DNA from: Hemileia vastatrix
Taxonomy: Eukaryota > Basidiomycota > Pucciniomycetes > Pucciniales > Zaghouaniaceae
NCBI GenBank assembly: GCA_030280995.1
Contig: JASXTE010000004.1
Span: 15,344,501-15,408,500 of the forward strand
Direction: 5' to 3'
DNA length: 64,000 bases
Shown here: positions 54,122-64,000 of the stretch, piece after piece
Layout of the letters: every line of letters begins with the position of its first letter
How positions within the stretch are numbered: position 1 is the first letter of the stretch
Program-made: the position numbers and the translations under genes
The notes under the pieces: model-generated
Databases searched by the model: none
Told to the model about the DNA's origin: nothing
The model's input: only the letters and a program-made list of their open reading frames with translations

Positions 54122-55787
54122 GTTGTTTAACTCCCTATTGACCTGCATTGAAGAATTAGAAATATACTTGGTACGTGGGGTGATCAATCCCTGTGACCAA
54201 TCAATTTCAGGATTCCCATGCATTAAAAAGTGATGGCCAAGAATGGTATTGTCCATCTTTGGGGCTACAAGACTGATAATTCCCACTTGAAGGGGGGAAA
54301 GTTTTGAAAGTTGAAAACCCATAAAACTTTCTTACTTACCCAATATTTGGGTTCCTCTGATTTGACCAAATAGATTGGAGTTCAATTGATATCTGTAAAT
54401 GTCAGTTGTAACTTCTGAGAAAAAGATAAACTGACAAAAGAAATTGAAGCTCCAGAGTCTATAAGACAACTGAAGGGGATATCCTCCTTAAAAAGAAAGA
54501 ATCTCAAGCGGTTTAAGGCAACTCCAGTCCTTAAGACATGGAGGTTCTGTGAGCTGGGCAAGATAAGATAGTTTGCTTTTCACACAAGTAAACTATCTAA
54601 TAGTTTTTTGACCTTGAGCTAGTACCTTCTCTTTCCTTCAACTTCACACAATCTTCTAGCTTGTGCTTACCCCCAAAATACATACATAACCCATTATCTG
54701 CTAGCCTCTTCCTCTCAGCTTCTTTAACTTCCCCTTTAGGATCCAGTACTTTACTGATATTGCCTGGGGTTGAGCCTTTTTGTCAATGTTTGTCCTTTCC
54801 CTTATTAGGTTTGGATTGAGTCGAGGAGGATTGAGTTTTCTGTGGGTGTGAAGAAGGTCCCAATTTAAAATTTAGGCCTTGAGATATGTTGGTTTATTGA
54901 CGATGTTGAAGTTGTCCTTGGTAAACGCCGTCGAGTTTGAGGGTTTGATCCATTAAATCCGTTAAAGTAGTCATCTTCTGACCGTGAAGATTTAACTGAT
55001 CCAGAATCCTCGAAGGAAGTCCTTTTTTGAAATGATACTTGAGGGCAGCATCATTCCAACCTACTTGAGTTTGAAGTGCTCTGAAATTTGAAATATATTC
55101 AGAGGATTTTCTATTATCACTCATGTGAAGAAAATCAAGTTCAATTTCTGCATTGTCAGTTTCATCAGGGTCACCAAACAATGTGAAGAGTTGGTCTTCA
55201 AACTTCTCCCAGGTATTAATAAGTTATTAGGTTTCTGTCAAAGAGAGAATGAGAAGATAAGATTCGAACCATCTTGCTGCTTTCCCAGCTAGGAATGAAG
55301 AAGCGTAAACAACCTTCGATCAATTGTTATTGAAGGTTCGAGGGTCATTATGGAACAGGAGCTTGCAGGTTTTCAAGAAGGGCCGCAATTTGTCTGGATG
55401 TTCTCCATTGAATTTATCAGGAGATTTAATAGAAGGAGTTTTGAATTTAGATCCCTCTGAAGATGTTGAATTTAGAAGGGTCTTCATGAAAAGTCTCATG
55501 AAATCTTCCTGAGAATTAGATGGTCCAGGTTCCGAAGGTTGACAAGAAGGGTGAGTAGCAGGGGCCGATGGTGACTTGTTCATTGTATCCCCTCCTTCTT
55601 CATCATCACTAGAGTCGTCAAAATCTTGTGGGATGTCTTCTACAAATTGGACTAAATGTTGATGTTCCATTAGGTCGAGTGGCTCCAAGGAGTGAGTGCG
55701 GGAAACAGGCTGTGTGGCTGTTGGCCTGCCTCTGGAGCGAGCTCTAGTAGTAGCGCCCGTAGGAGGAGTGCGTTGAACAGGTGCCAT
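54122..55787 (-). pseudogene. gag and protease of element C (chromovirus)
   Basis: Minus strand from ATG 55,787. Arg/Thr/Pro-rich start and acidic stretch (DFDDSSDDEEGG). Then the gag domain with SPDKFNGEHPDKLRPFL, a broken middle with TAA/TAG stops (55,318 and ~55,225), and NFRALQTQVGWNDAALKYHF (from 55,181). The zinc knuckle near 54,690 reads C-M-Y-F-G-G-K-H...C, with the second Cys replaced by Phe. Protease DSG motif in LIDSGASISFVS near 54,455; a frameshift precedes the segment ILGHHFLMHGNPEIDWSQG at ~54,250. The ORF is cut at 54,122 by element B and resumes at 40,621. Confidence 0.8.
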
Positions 55788-55865
55788 TTTAAGAATTTAG
55801 AGAAAAACACCTGAAAATGGACGTAGTAGTGCAAAGAATGAGAACTATGGAGAATTAAATTATAC

Positions 55866-56681
55866 TGTCACCGGACAACCTATGCACAAGGTCGAGGGTG
55901 TTCCTGGAAGTGAGATGGAGGGAGGAGTTTAGAGACTTTCTTGAGACACAGAGGAAATGTTCGAGGAAGTGATTCGAAGATGACTCAAAGAAGAGCTACT
56001 GCTTCGAGATATGTTCGAGGAGAATTCTAATATAATTTAAAGGTAATATTAAAATTCTTAAAATCTCACGAAGGGTTGGAAACTCAATAATCAAAGATTT
56101 AGGATTTAGAAATGATTACTGAGAAAATAAGGAAAGATACAATAATAATGATTTAACCTAAATTTTTACCACTATTAACTATATATACATTCTTTTTATA
56201 TAATTTAATTCTAAAGAATGTCGAACCAAAATCTCAACCCCTTTTATATTCTTTACTCCTCCTCGCATTGACCTCATACCCATCCACTATTCCGCCCACC
56301 ACAGACCATTTAAAAATACATCCATTACACCTGGACCCTCCTCACTAACATCTGTCAACCCCTTTAATCCTCCACTATCCATTCTGTCCATTCTCACTAC
56401 CCCTTTTAATAATTCACAGACATTTAATAAACCTTTTAGTGTACTATTAAAATGACTATTGCGCCATGCTTTGCTTTTTGAGGAAAAGACTGAGACACAC
56501 TATTGAGAGATCGACTAATTTAGATTTAGAGTTTAGACTAGCGCAGTTGGATAGTGAGTACACAAAGGAAAATCGCAGTTGCTATGTAGAATTGCTTTCT
56601 GCGCTTCTAGTATGGATTTAGACCTCTGTATTATTGATTTAATGAGCTACTTTTGCCTTGAGTGTCACATGGCGCGTGAAA
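55866..56681 (-). repeat. 5' LTR of element C (816 bp)
   Basis: Minus strand from TTTCACGCGCC to GGTGACA. First base pair(s) differ from the 3' LTR (TGTCAGGCGCC). No clear primer-binding site follows. Confidence 0.85.
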
Positions 56682-56686
56682 TGGGG

Positions 56687-56897
56687 GAGGAATTTCTACT
56701 TTAGTGGAATATTTAGTACCAGAAGAGGAATCATAGCTAGATTTAGATTTAAGCCAGTTGATAAGAATGAGATGATCATCTTTTTTTAATTGAACAGTCT
56801 TTGATTTCTTAGCTGAGTGGGGGAAAGAGGGAGTAGTGCAATTTGAAAAACAACTAGGGGAATGCTGCCATTAAGAAGATCTATGAAGATGGGGCAT
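56687..56897 (-). pseudogene. PIF B partner gene, N-terminal part
   Basis: Minus strand from ATG 56,897 (MPHLHRSS then a stop). After a frame change it reads SAKKSKTVQLKKDDHLILIN and ends ...EIPPP at the insertion site of element C. The continuation is at 35,004 downwards (SEINCYQLM). Corresponds to the first ~85 residues of the intact protein in PIF A. Confidence 0.7.
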
Positions 56898-57040
56898 GTT
56901 AAGATAATTGATGATCAAAAGGAGTAAAAACAAGAAGATGAGATAGAAAGGTGTTCTGAGTGGAGAGAATCGACTGGATGAGATGAGAATGGGAGTGCGC
57001 AAAAAGGTAGAAGGCATATCCAGAGATTAGTCAAAGATGT

Positions 57041-57268
57041 CACTATGCAATATAGGGGATGGACTTGCTAGCAAGTCCTCAACATGAACTCAGACTGAAC
57101 TCATACTGAGCTCTACATGAAGACCCACCTAAAACTGTTCTGCTGAGTGGTTTTCATCCCTGATTGTATGGTTCCTTTGTCAATATCTCAATGTGTGTTC
57201 AATCTGTGGTGAATTTGAGTCCAAGGTTGTGGAATTGCTAACAAGTCCGCGCCCCATATTGCGCGGTG
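57041..57268 (+). mobile_element. CACTA-type MITE, complete (228 bp), inside PIF B
   Basis: CACTATGCAATATAGGGG ... CCCCATATTGCGCGGTG, duplicated TGT at 57,038-57,040 and 57,269-57,271. Contains GGACTTGCTAGCAAGTCC. Confidence 0.8.
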
Positions 57269-57496
57269 TGTGGTTATGAATGAAAGTAGGCCAAGATGTG
57301 TTTATGACAGAAAGTTTTCAGATATGTGGTTATAAAAAACTGAGTAGAAAAATGTCGGATAAGAGGTCAACTTTGAAACATAAAATGTCTAATCACCCAA
57401 TTATTAGCAAAAATAATTGCGGAAGATTATTGGGGTACAAGAACTTTAATCTGCAATTAATTTAATTGCAGATTGGTCAACTTTGATACCCCCTAA

Positions 57497-58269
57497 TATT
57501 TATATGATTGAACTCATAGTGCTTCTGTAGTAAGAAATATAAGATGAAGGTGAATTCTGATGTTTAGTAATACAGTAGCATCCACCCTCTTATCTTTAAA
57601 AACTCTTATTTCAATTTTTTTCAACAACTTTTTCTAACTTTCTCACTCTTACTAGATCTTTAAATGTGATCATACTTGCCCAAAAAATGTTTTTCCACCT
57701 TCCTTAAACCTTTCACTTTTCTCTCCTCATTTTTCTTTCACTACCTATCCCACAAATCTTAACCTGTTTCTCATCCCATAAAATTGCTCCCCACTCCTTC
57801 CAATTTCCTAAAATCAAAATTTAAACCCATTCTGATCCCTTTTTCTATACGCAATTATATATAAAGTCTCTTTATACCCATTTTACTTCCTTCTCTACCC
57901 CTTTTTTTTCAACTCATATCTTTAATTTTTATCATCACCCTTTGCCTTTTGCTACACTTACTCTCACATAAATCACTTTTCATTTCCTTCTCAAAACAAT
58001 CCTCTTGGTTTCTATGAGCTATAACAGGAATAAAGGTCTGGGGAAGTGATAAATTGGGATGGGAATTAGTGAAAAGGGGTAGGGATGCTTTTAAAGGGTC
58101 AGAGAGCATTTGAAAGCAGAAGAAAGGGTTTAAAATAATTTAAATAATTGTGTTAAGAGAAATTAAAAGAACTTTATAAAGGGGGAATAATATTAAAAAT
58201 AATATATGATGTAAGACAGATAGGAAGGAAGAGGTAAGTAATAGTGCTCTACAAAGTTAAATAATAATA
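57497..58269. other. Spacer right of PIF B, no gene seen
   Basis: T/C-rich then A-rich sequence. The largest frame (58,109-57,909, minus) has no recognisable feature. Confidence 0.55.
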
Positions 58270-58272
58270 AAA

Positions 58273-58774
58273 CACTACACAATATAGGGGGTGTACTTGC
58301 TAGCAGTCCTCAACCTGAACTCAGATGGAATTCAGATGGAACTCAAACTGAACCCATACTGAACCCATACTTAACTCTACTTGAAAACCAACCTAAAACT
58401 GTTCTTTTGAGTGTTTTTAATCCTTGATTGTATGGTTCCTTTATCAATAGCTCAATCACTACACAATATAGGGGGTGGACTTGCTAGCAAGTCCCCAACC
58501 TGAACTCAGACAGAACTCAGATGGAACTCAGACTGAAAACTTCTTGAAGACCCACCTAAAACTGTTCTTCTGAGTGGTTTTCATCCCTGATTGTATGGTT
58601 CCTTTGTCAGTAGCTCAATGTTTGTTCAATCTGTGGTGAATTTGAGTCCAAGGTTGCGGACTTGCTAACAAGTCCACCCCCCGTATTGCGTGGTGAATGT
58701 GTGTTAAATCTGTGGTGAGTTTAGGTCCAAGGTTGCGGACTTACTAGAAAGTCTGCCCCCCATATTGTGTGGTG
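58273..58774 (+). mobile_element. CACTA-type MITE interrupted by a second copy of itself
   Basis: Outer copy 58,273-58,456 plus 58,699-58,774, ends CACTACACAATATAGGGGG and CCCCCCATATTGTGTGGTG, duplicated AAA outside. The left subterminal palindrome has lost one A. Confidence 0.8.
58457..58695 (+). mobile_element. Inner CACTA-type MITE (239 bp)
   Basis: CACTACACAATATAGGGGG ... CCCCCCGTATTGCGTGGTG. AAT duplicated at 58,454-58,456 and 58,696-58,698, exactly inside the TAGCTCAATGTGTGTT segment of the outer copy. Confidence 0.85.
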
Positions 58775-58777
58775 AAA

Positions 58778-60123
58778 CATGAGAAAAATGTTATATATCA
58801 TGGAAACAGGAATTGAATAAACTCAAAAAACAAATATAAATCAAACAAAAAATTTTTATACTATTCATTCTAATAAAATTTCATCTTATGTCTTTCTTTC
58901 TTAATATTTTCAAGATAAAGGGCTAATATATTGTAAAGAATACTATTACATGCATATCTTTTTTATTTATTAAATAGAAAAAAGAATGGATATTTATATT
59001 AGACCTAAATTTTATCACCAAATTATTATTGCCTTCATTTTTATAAGTCTTTTACATTTTCTAGATATTTTAAAAAATAATAATGGTTAATTAAATCTTT
59101 TTGAATAATTAGAATTCAATTTTTGTTTCAAATTCTTACTGGAGAAATTTAATGCAAGATATTAATTCTCAAAATAATTTACTTGAATTATTGACTATAG
59201 TGCCTTATAATTTCACCATATATTAACAATTAAGTAAAATTATATGGAAATTTAAGATCAGTTTTCCTTCAATTTAAGTTGGGGTGTGTCTATTTTTACA
59301 TGCAAAAAAGTATAAAATTATTTTAAACATTTTTTAGCTTTCCAGACTGGCTTAGCTGTGCGGAGTGATTATTTCAACATACCATTACAAAATTGTGTCT
59401 TTAAAGTTTCAACATTGTTTCAAAAAATGTTCAAATGTACACCACACAATATTTGGGGGGAATTGCTTGCAAGTCCTCAATTTAAAGTCAGATGGAATTC
59501 AGATGGAACTCAGACTGAACTCATAATGAAACCATACTGAGATTTACTTTGAACTAATCTTGAGCTCTTTACCAAGGATGGATGATTCTTTACTGAAAGA
59601 ATAGTGATATTTTAATGAGAAATTAACATAAATGCAATAAATAGAGCTTAATAATCTGATAAACTCACAGTATTTTCTAATGAAACATAAGTTAATATCT
59701 TGATCAATAAAAAGACTAAAACTTTATGTATTTATTTCAAATGTTTCACTTTTTCACTTTATGATTATTATTTTATTATTATTATTGTAAAAAATATATA
59801 AGAAAATCATATAATCTTTTTATTTAAAATTCCTTTTAACTCAAAATTTGAATCTTTAATTTTTATGTATGATACATATAAACTGATTTTGTCTTTGATT
59901 CATACTTATAGTTTTTGATTATGTAATAAAGTTATTTTTAAGATGATTAATGTTTCTTTAAACCCATCCAAAAATCAAAATTGTTCAAATTTCAATTCTA
60001 GAATACCATCTAAAACACACATATCTAAAGAAATAAAAGATAGATATGTTTTTTTTCTGATTCCTGACTCTATGAAAGACTCTCAGAGCTATTTTACACA
60101 AAACACTAATAAATGAGACATTA
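58778..60123. other. AT-rich spacer with one MITE end
   Basis: No gene seen. 59,442-59,560 is the left end of a MITE (CACCACACAATATTTGGGGGG, degraded palindrome TTGCTTGCAAGTCC, then AGATGGAACTCAGACTGAACTC) without a right end. The remainder is A/T-rich. Confidence 0.6.
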
Positions 60124-60804
60124 GAGGTTATAATTGTTGACGGATCCACACTTAAATTAAATGCAGATAAAAATCATTATACCCCAATTATCTTCTGCAA
60201 TTATTTTTGCTAATAATTTGGTTATTAGACCTTTTACATGTCAATGTTCACCTCTATCTGACATTTTTATCCTCAATTTTTCATAACCACATCTTGGACA
60301 ACTTTCTAGATGTTCCAGCCTCTCTACCTTTCTGCACACTCCCATCCTGTCTAATCATTTCCATTCAATACCCCTCCCCATCTCATCTGGTTTTTTCTCC
60401 TTTTTATCTTCAAATACCTCAACATGATACATCATCATAGATCTTCTCAAAAGGAAGCCTTCACCCAGTTTTTCTTTGAATCCCATTACTCCCTCTTTCC
60501 CCCGCTCAGCTGAGAAATAAAAAACTTTTCAACTAAAAAAAGATGATCATCTCATACTTATCAACTGCCTAAAAATAAAAACTAATTATTATTCTTGTTT
60601 TGGTACTGAGAGTGCAACTAAATTAGGACAACCCCCTGCATCAAAAGTCAATGGCTATCTTCTATTGGCCAGTGAATTACAAAATAAGACAAAGGGAAGG
60701 ATTGATCTTTTACCTAAACAGATGTCTGAACATTTCAAGCATTACCAAGCCAAATACAAGAAGGAAAAGACTCTTTCATTTTCTACTGGTTTTGGTATTA
60801 CTGA
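60124..60804 (+). mobile_element. PIF/Harbinger-type transposon C, left part
   Basis: Starts GAGGTTATAATTGTTGAC after TTA. This aligns with the right terminus of PIF B read in reverse, and the homology continues through TATACCCCAATTATCTTC and TTTTTGCTAATAATT. It is truncated at 60,804 by the LTR of element E; its other half lies beyond the window if present. Confidence 0.7.
60424..60804 (+). pseudogene. PIF C partner gene, N-terminal part
   Basis: ATG 60,424 (HHHRSSQKEAF), then one frameshift and a TAA before QLKKDDHLILINCLKIKTNY. From there the frame stays open through SKVNGYLLLASELQNKTKGR and SEHFKHYQAKYKK to STGFGITD, cut by the LTR of element E at 60,805. Same family as 21,277-22,591. 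The following residues in the open frame are LTR sequence, not protein. Confidence 0.7.
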
Positions 60805-61931
60805 TGTAGGTAGACTCTTTCAGTTGCCTTGCTGTAAGCAGAATACAAAGGAGTTGGATAAACCAAAGAAAAACCTTTCCTTCTAAGTAAAATAAGGGTT
60901 TTTCAAATAACTAAGCTCTCTAGTCAACTTGAATTGATTGAAATATATATATGAAACTCTGATTTATATAAACACTAATTGAGATTTAGAAAATAGCAGC
61001 AGTTGAGAAAGAAATACTGATTACAACAATTAAGGTGTACCAGTGAAAGATCTGTAAAGAAAGACTTTTATGTTTTTATAAGATTTTTTTAATGAGATGA
61101 AAATAAAAACAATTCCCTGAGGTTGAGACCTTTCCAAAGATACCCTATATGTGATGAAAATAATATTGTTGTGTTGTATTTCAAAAGTGGTATGAAAAAT
61201 AAAAATTTTATAAGGGTATTACAACTTTATTTAAATAATGTTGAGTAATGAAAAATATGATGTCGTTGTTAATTATATTCAAAAAAGATCCTTATTATCA
61301 AAACTTAAAAGACAAAAACATGTAGAGGACTAAGATTCTCCCCCCCCTCTATGATTTTCCTGCACCAGACCTTTCCAACAATACCCTATATGCATAAGAT
61401 CTACAATAAACTATTGATCTAGTAAGCATAATAAATTTCTAACCAAATTTTTCCGCAATAGCCAAACTTTTGGCACAATGACCAAACTTTGCCACAGTGC
61501 TCAGACTTTTCTGCAGTGACAAAACTTTGCACTGGTGATCAGACTTTTCTACAGTGACCAAACTTTACCACAGTGCCAGACTTTTCTGCAGTGACCAAAC
61601 TTTGCCACAGTGACCAAACTTTGCCATAATGACCAACTTCGCCACAGTGACTTCGCTTTTGCACTGGAAAATCACCAGAGCAAACTGGAGCGAACTGGAA
61701 AAAAGTGGCCATTCCAAGAGCACACTTCATTCACCAAAAATACAAATCCATAAAACCATCAAATCACAAAAGAAATACCACGTATAGCCATTCCAAAACA
61801 CCAAAAATCAACCCAAAAAAATCCAGTTGACTCCCTTCAACCAAATTAACCCCTAATAGCACCATGATTTTCTTCCAACCAAGTTCCAATCAAATTTACC
61901 TAAGTGGACTACCCAGATTTGGAATGCCACA
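60805..61931 (-). repeat. 3' LTR of element E (~1.13 kb)
   Basis: Minus strand start next to TCCTCCCTCC (PPT complement) and end corresponding to the GCTTACAGCAAGGCAACTG segment of LTR A. A ~20-bp tandem repeat at 61,455-61,650 takes the place of the GACTCCGTACG repeat of LTR A. Confidence 0.7.
61455..61650 (-). repeat. LTR minisatellite (ACCAAACTTTGCCACAGTG)
   Basis: About nine units of ~19-21 bp with alternating TTTGCCACAGTG and TTTTCTGCAGTG variants. Confidence 0.8.
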
Positions 61932-61941
61932 TCCTCCCTCC
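61932..61941 (-). promoter_or_regulatory. Polypurine tract of element E
   Basis: Minus strand GGAGGGAGGA, identical to element A, abutting the LTR. Confidence 0.75.
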
Positions 61942-62011
61942 AATAAGGAATGTCCCCATTCCAACCAATTATGCATTCAACTTTTATTCATTAACTACTA
62001 TCATTGTCATC

Positions 62012-62610
62012 ATGAACTCTTCCTCACCTACTGGCTTATACAGCATAGACCCTGAAGAAATTAACCATTTTTATTGACTTTCTGAACAAGAGAATACTGA
62101 AAGCAACAGCATGTTCTTAGCTTCAACTCTCAAAAACTTGTCTGTTCAACCTCTATCTCCTACATCTCCTTTAACCTTAAAAAACTCTATCTCTTCAACC
62201 TTTGTGACTTCCTATTCTATTCCAGCCCCAATAAACTCTTCCAATTACCCTAGTTTTCCTAGTGAATCTTCTACTTCTACAAGAATCTCTTCATCAGTCG
62301 TTTAAAAGAAATATAACCAGCTCTCTTGCAACAGAAGGTGAGTTCTCTTAGCCATAAATTTACCAAAATAAACAAATTTTAACCAATATAGATAAAACTA
62401 AGCCCACTGAGGCTTATTCTTCCAACCATTTGGACGATGACAATGACTATGTTGGCATTATTCTTCTAACAAACAATTCCAAACTTTAGATCACACCCGG
62501 CTTCTTCTCCTTCTGACCTTGAGGAATGTCAGGCTATCATTAAAGAACTTAATAAGAGTGCTGAGAAATTTTCTAATGATCCAAATTAGCCACTCTTGAT
62601 ATAAACGTTT
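62012..62610 (+). pseudogene. Antisense ORF region of element E
   Basis: Opposite to the element sense strand and 81 bp from its 3' LTR, like the antisense genes of A, B and C. From ATG 62,012 (MNSSSPTGLYSIDPEEINHF, one TGA) a Ser/Thr/Pro-rich ORF runs to ~62,305. A GGTGAGT donor-like site follows at ~62,338. A later open piece reads DLEECQAIIKELNKSAEKF before a stop at ~62,589. No cysteine cluster is seen, so it is either a different protein or has lost the cluster. Assignment as a gene rests mainly on position. Confidence 0.35.
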
Positions 62611-63132
62611 AACCAGATTTATTAGTTTCATATTATTGAATTTTGATGTTTTATTTGGTGCTGAAATATAAAAAATAACCATCTCATTCTGATGTTTCTA
62701 TTGCTAAGAATAAGAGAGTAGGGTTCCACCCCTACTAAGCTAGAACTGCAATGATCTAGAAATTGCCATAAGGTCCTCCAATTCTTCTCTACCAAATTTT
62801 ACAACCCAAATGAAATTAAGAGAGTAGGCTTCCACCCCTACTGGGCTAGAACTGCAATGATCTAGACACTGCCATGAGGTCCTCAATTTTCCACAACTTC
62901 ATCCATCATATCCATTTTCTAAATCACCTATTCCCAACATAATTCCATTCCTCTTCTAAAATAAATCTTGAAGATCATCAAAACCAAAAGTCCACAATCC
63001 AAAGTTTTCTGCATAATTGTAAATTGAGGAAGTAGAATCCATATAATCCTTTAAATGAGTGATTGATAAAAAAAATGACTGTGATTTCAAAAATCATTCA
63101 AATTCTTCCTAATGAGTATCCAAACAAATGAT

Positions 63133-63260
63133 TGAAAAAGCTCCAGTTTATGGTCATAGAGGACCACAAAAATATCTTCTACTTGATATATTTATGTCTT
63201 CAAACGTAAAAATTGACCAGTTTATATTCTTAGAGGACTTTTACCTTCATCACAAAACCA
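63133..63260 (-). repeat. Hairpin-TAAACTGG motifs of element E
   Basis: On the minus strand GGTC-CTCTAT-GACC followed by ATAAACTGG (~63,150) and AGTCCTCTAAGAATATAAACTGG-like, weaker (~63,220). Same form as in A/B. Confidence 0.6.
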
Positions 63261-63310
63261 ATGCTAGAGATCAACCTAGAAAAAAATAAGCTGGTAAACA
63301 AACTTTATGG

Positions 63311-63347
63311 GGTAACTGTTGATAGAGCAGCCAGCCCATCAGTTACC
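63311..63347 (-). other. Conserved stem-loop (element E copy)
   Basis: Plus strand GGTAACTG / CAGTTACC; on the minus strand the loop reads ATGGGCTGGCTGCTCTATCAA. Compensating change relative to A/B. Confidence 0.65.
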
Positions 63348-63803
63348 ACCACATTTTCCAATATTAAATCTAGAAGTTTCCCCAATAAACACTTCTAACT
63401 AAAATAAATCCTCCTAAATCTTGACCATTATAATTCCTAGTTTTATTGACATCTTCAGTTTTTCACGGTATTGAAGTTTAGAACCAATTATAAATAATCA
63501 TGAAAATAATTTCAGTTTTAAGTCTTGATGGACTAACAGAATAAAAAATATATATATATAATAAAAGAAAAAAGAAATAAAATTAAATTTAAATAAAAAA
63601 AAAGATGTCCCCCAGCCATTTGGATGAGCCAAACCCCTGACACCATACCCACATCCAAGTGCACCTTGATTGTGGATACACAAGAAAAATTAAAAATATA
63701 GCATAAAATAAAATTTTTGAAAACAAATTATTTTTTAAAAATATTTTTTTTTTTTTGAAAATTTGAAAAATGATAATTTAATGAAAATCAAGAAAACATA
63801 CTA

Positions 63804-63863
63804 ATGATCACTGGACGGGCTCCCTTCAATTTGTAAAAATTATTGGAGACCACCAGTGATCAT
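63804..63863 (-). other. Second conserved stem-loop (element E copy)
   Basis: ATGATCACTGG pairs with CCAGTGATCAT; counterpart of 5,648-5,712. Confidence 0.6.
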
Positions 63864-64000
63864 CCACCCCAATATAACAACTTTTTTTTTAAAAGAAAAA
63901 GAAAAATACAAACAAAACAGAAATACAAATACAAATAAAATGAAACAAAACAAAATTCTTGAATCCAGACTTCCAAAAGATTGTGCTGTGCCGGCTTAAG

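Larger units (their letters stand above)
35010..56681 (-). mobile_element. Chromovirus-type Ty3/gypsy retrotransposon (element C), carrying nested element B
   Basis: Minus strand: 5' LTR 56,681-55,866, gag, protease, then (after element B) RT, RNase H, integrase, chromodomain, a purine/pyrimidine-asymmetric tract, an antisense gene and the 3' LTR 35,824-35,010. Flanks TGCGG (35,005-35,009) and TGGGG (56,682-56,686) look like a 5-bp target duplication with one change. Without element B it is about 8.2 kb. Stops, a missing RT-RNase H connection and frameshifts mark it as dead. Confidence 0.85.
30371..57493. mobile_element. PIF/Harbinger-type DNA transposon B, expanded by nested insertions
   Basis: Left end GGGGTATAAAAGTTGA (30,371) and inverted right end TCAACTTTGATACCCCC (57,493), flanked by TAA on both sides (30,368-30,370 and 57,494-57,496), a TWA duplication typical of PIF/Harbinger. 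Without the two MITEs and the 21.7-kb chromovirus block it would be about 5 kb. It holds a transposase remnant at ~31,130 and the partner gene on minus, cut by element C. The right subterminal region has the inverted GCAATTAATTTAATTGC. Confidence 0.8.
60805..64000 (-). mobile_element. Diverged relative of elements A/B on minus strand (element E), 3' part only
   Basis: Reverse orientation: 3' LTR 61,931-60,805, PPT, antisense gene, then the 3' non-coding region with the same hairpins and TAAACTGG motifs as elements A/B, running off the right edge at the equivalent of ~5,510 in element A. Pol lies outside. Clearly related but much more diverged than A from B, so useful for judging which parts are conserved. 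Confidence 0.8.

Noticed and set aside
55324..55512. Plus-strand ORF opposite chromovirus gag
   Set aside because: Mirror of the coding strand of gag; unlike the antisense genes near the 3' LTR it has no motif and no intron.
60207..60440. 77-codon ORF in PIF C
   Set aside because: Lies in the non-coding end of the element ahead of the partner gene and is broken in PIF B.

Overview
The window reads as a piece of a large, AT-rich, transposon-packed fungal genome. The best fit is a basidiomycete, probably a rust fungus (Pucciniales). The support is: Ty3/gypsy polyproteins of fungal type, PIF/Harbinger transposons with a SANT/NAM-like partner gene, short 55-85 bp introns with GTAAGT/GTATGT donors, and Zn2Cys6-like proteins. 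This assignment is inference. I see no host housekeeping gene, rRNA or tRNA gene. Practically all recognisable coding sequence belongs to mobile elements.

Layout. 1-9,598: 3' three quarters of a Ty3/gypsy-type LTR retrotransposon (element A). It ends inside an older, related gag on the minus strand (9,599-10,690). 10,690-11,930: AT-rich, with a TATGCAT-type repeat. 11,930-24,060: a satellite array of ~610-bp monomers, each with a ~46-bp palindrome, decaying to ~24,800. It is split by PIF/Harbinger element A (18,674-22,961), which has a broken transposase and an apparently intact three-exon partner gene. 25,430-26,557 or further: remnant of a minus-strand LTR element (PBS, LTR, gag start). 28,255-28,610: tandem array of covarying hairpins. 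29,776-30,025: a CACTA-type MITE. 30,371-57,493: a second PIF/Harbinger element (B) that was a target for nested insertions. A chromovirus (element C, minus strand, 35,010-56,681) sits in its partner gene. A complete 13.5-kb sister of element A (element B, 40,626-54,117) sits in the chromovirus pol. A 1.1-kb solo LTR (46,275-47,368) sits in the reverse-transcriptase region of element B. 57,494-60,123: AT-rich, with self-nested CACTA MITEs. 60,124-60,804: third PIF fragment (C), cut by a minus-strand, diverged relative of elements A/B (element E, 60,805 to the right edge).

How the parts work. Elements A and B encode gag with a CCHC knuckle, an aspartic protease, then (after a conserved candidate -1 slippery site T TTT TTG) reverse transcriptase, RNase H and a GPY/F-type integrase. 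Both are interrupted by stops and frameshifts. Two features are not explained by ordinary LTR-element biology. (1) Between pol and the 3' LTR, two different retroelement lineages (A/B and the chromovirus C) carry an antisense, spliced gene. Its N-terminus has exactly the same cysteine spacing (C-x2-C-x6-C-x12-C-x2-C-x6-C) in both; a third element (E) has an antisense ORF at the same place. (2) Elements A, B and E are studded with about 25-30 copies of a short hairpin followed by TTAAACTGG. The stem bases change in a compensating way while loop and tail stay constant, and the motif occurs both in coding sequence and in the 3' non-coding part.
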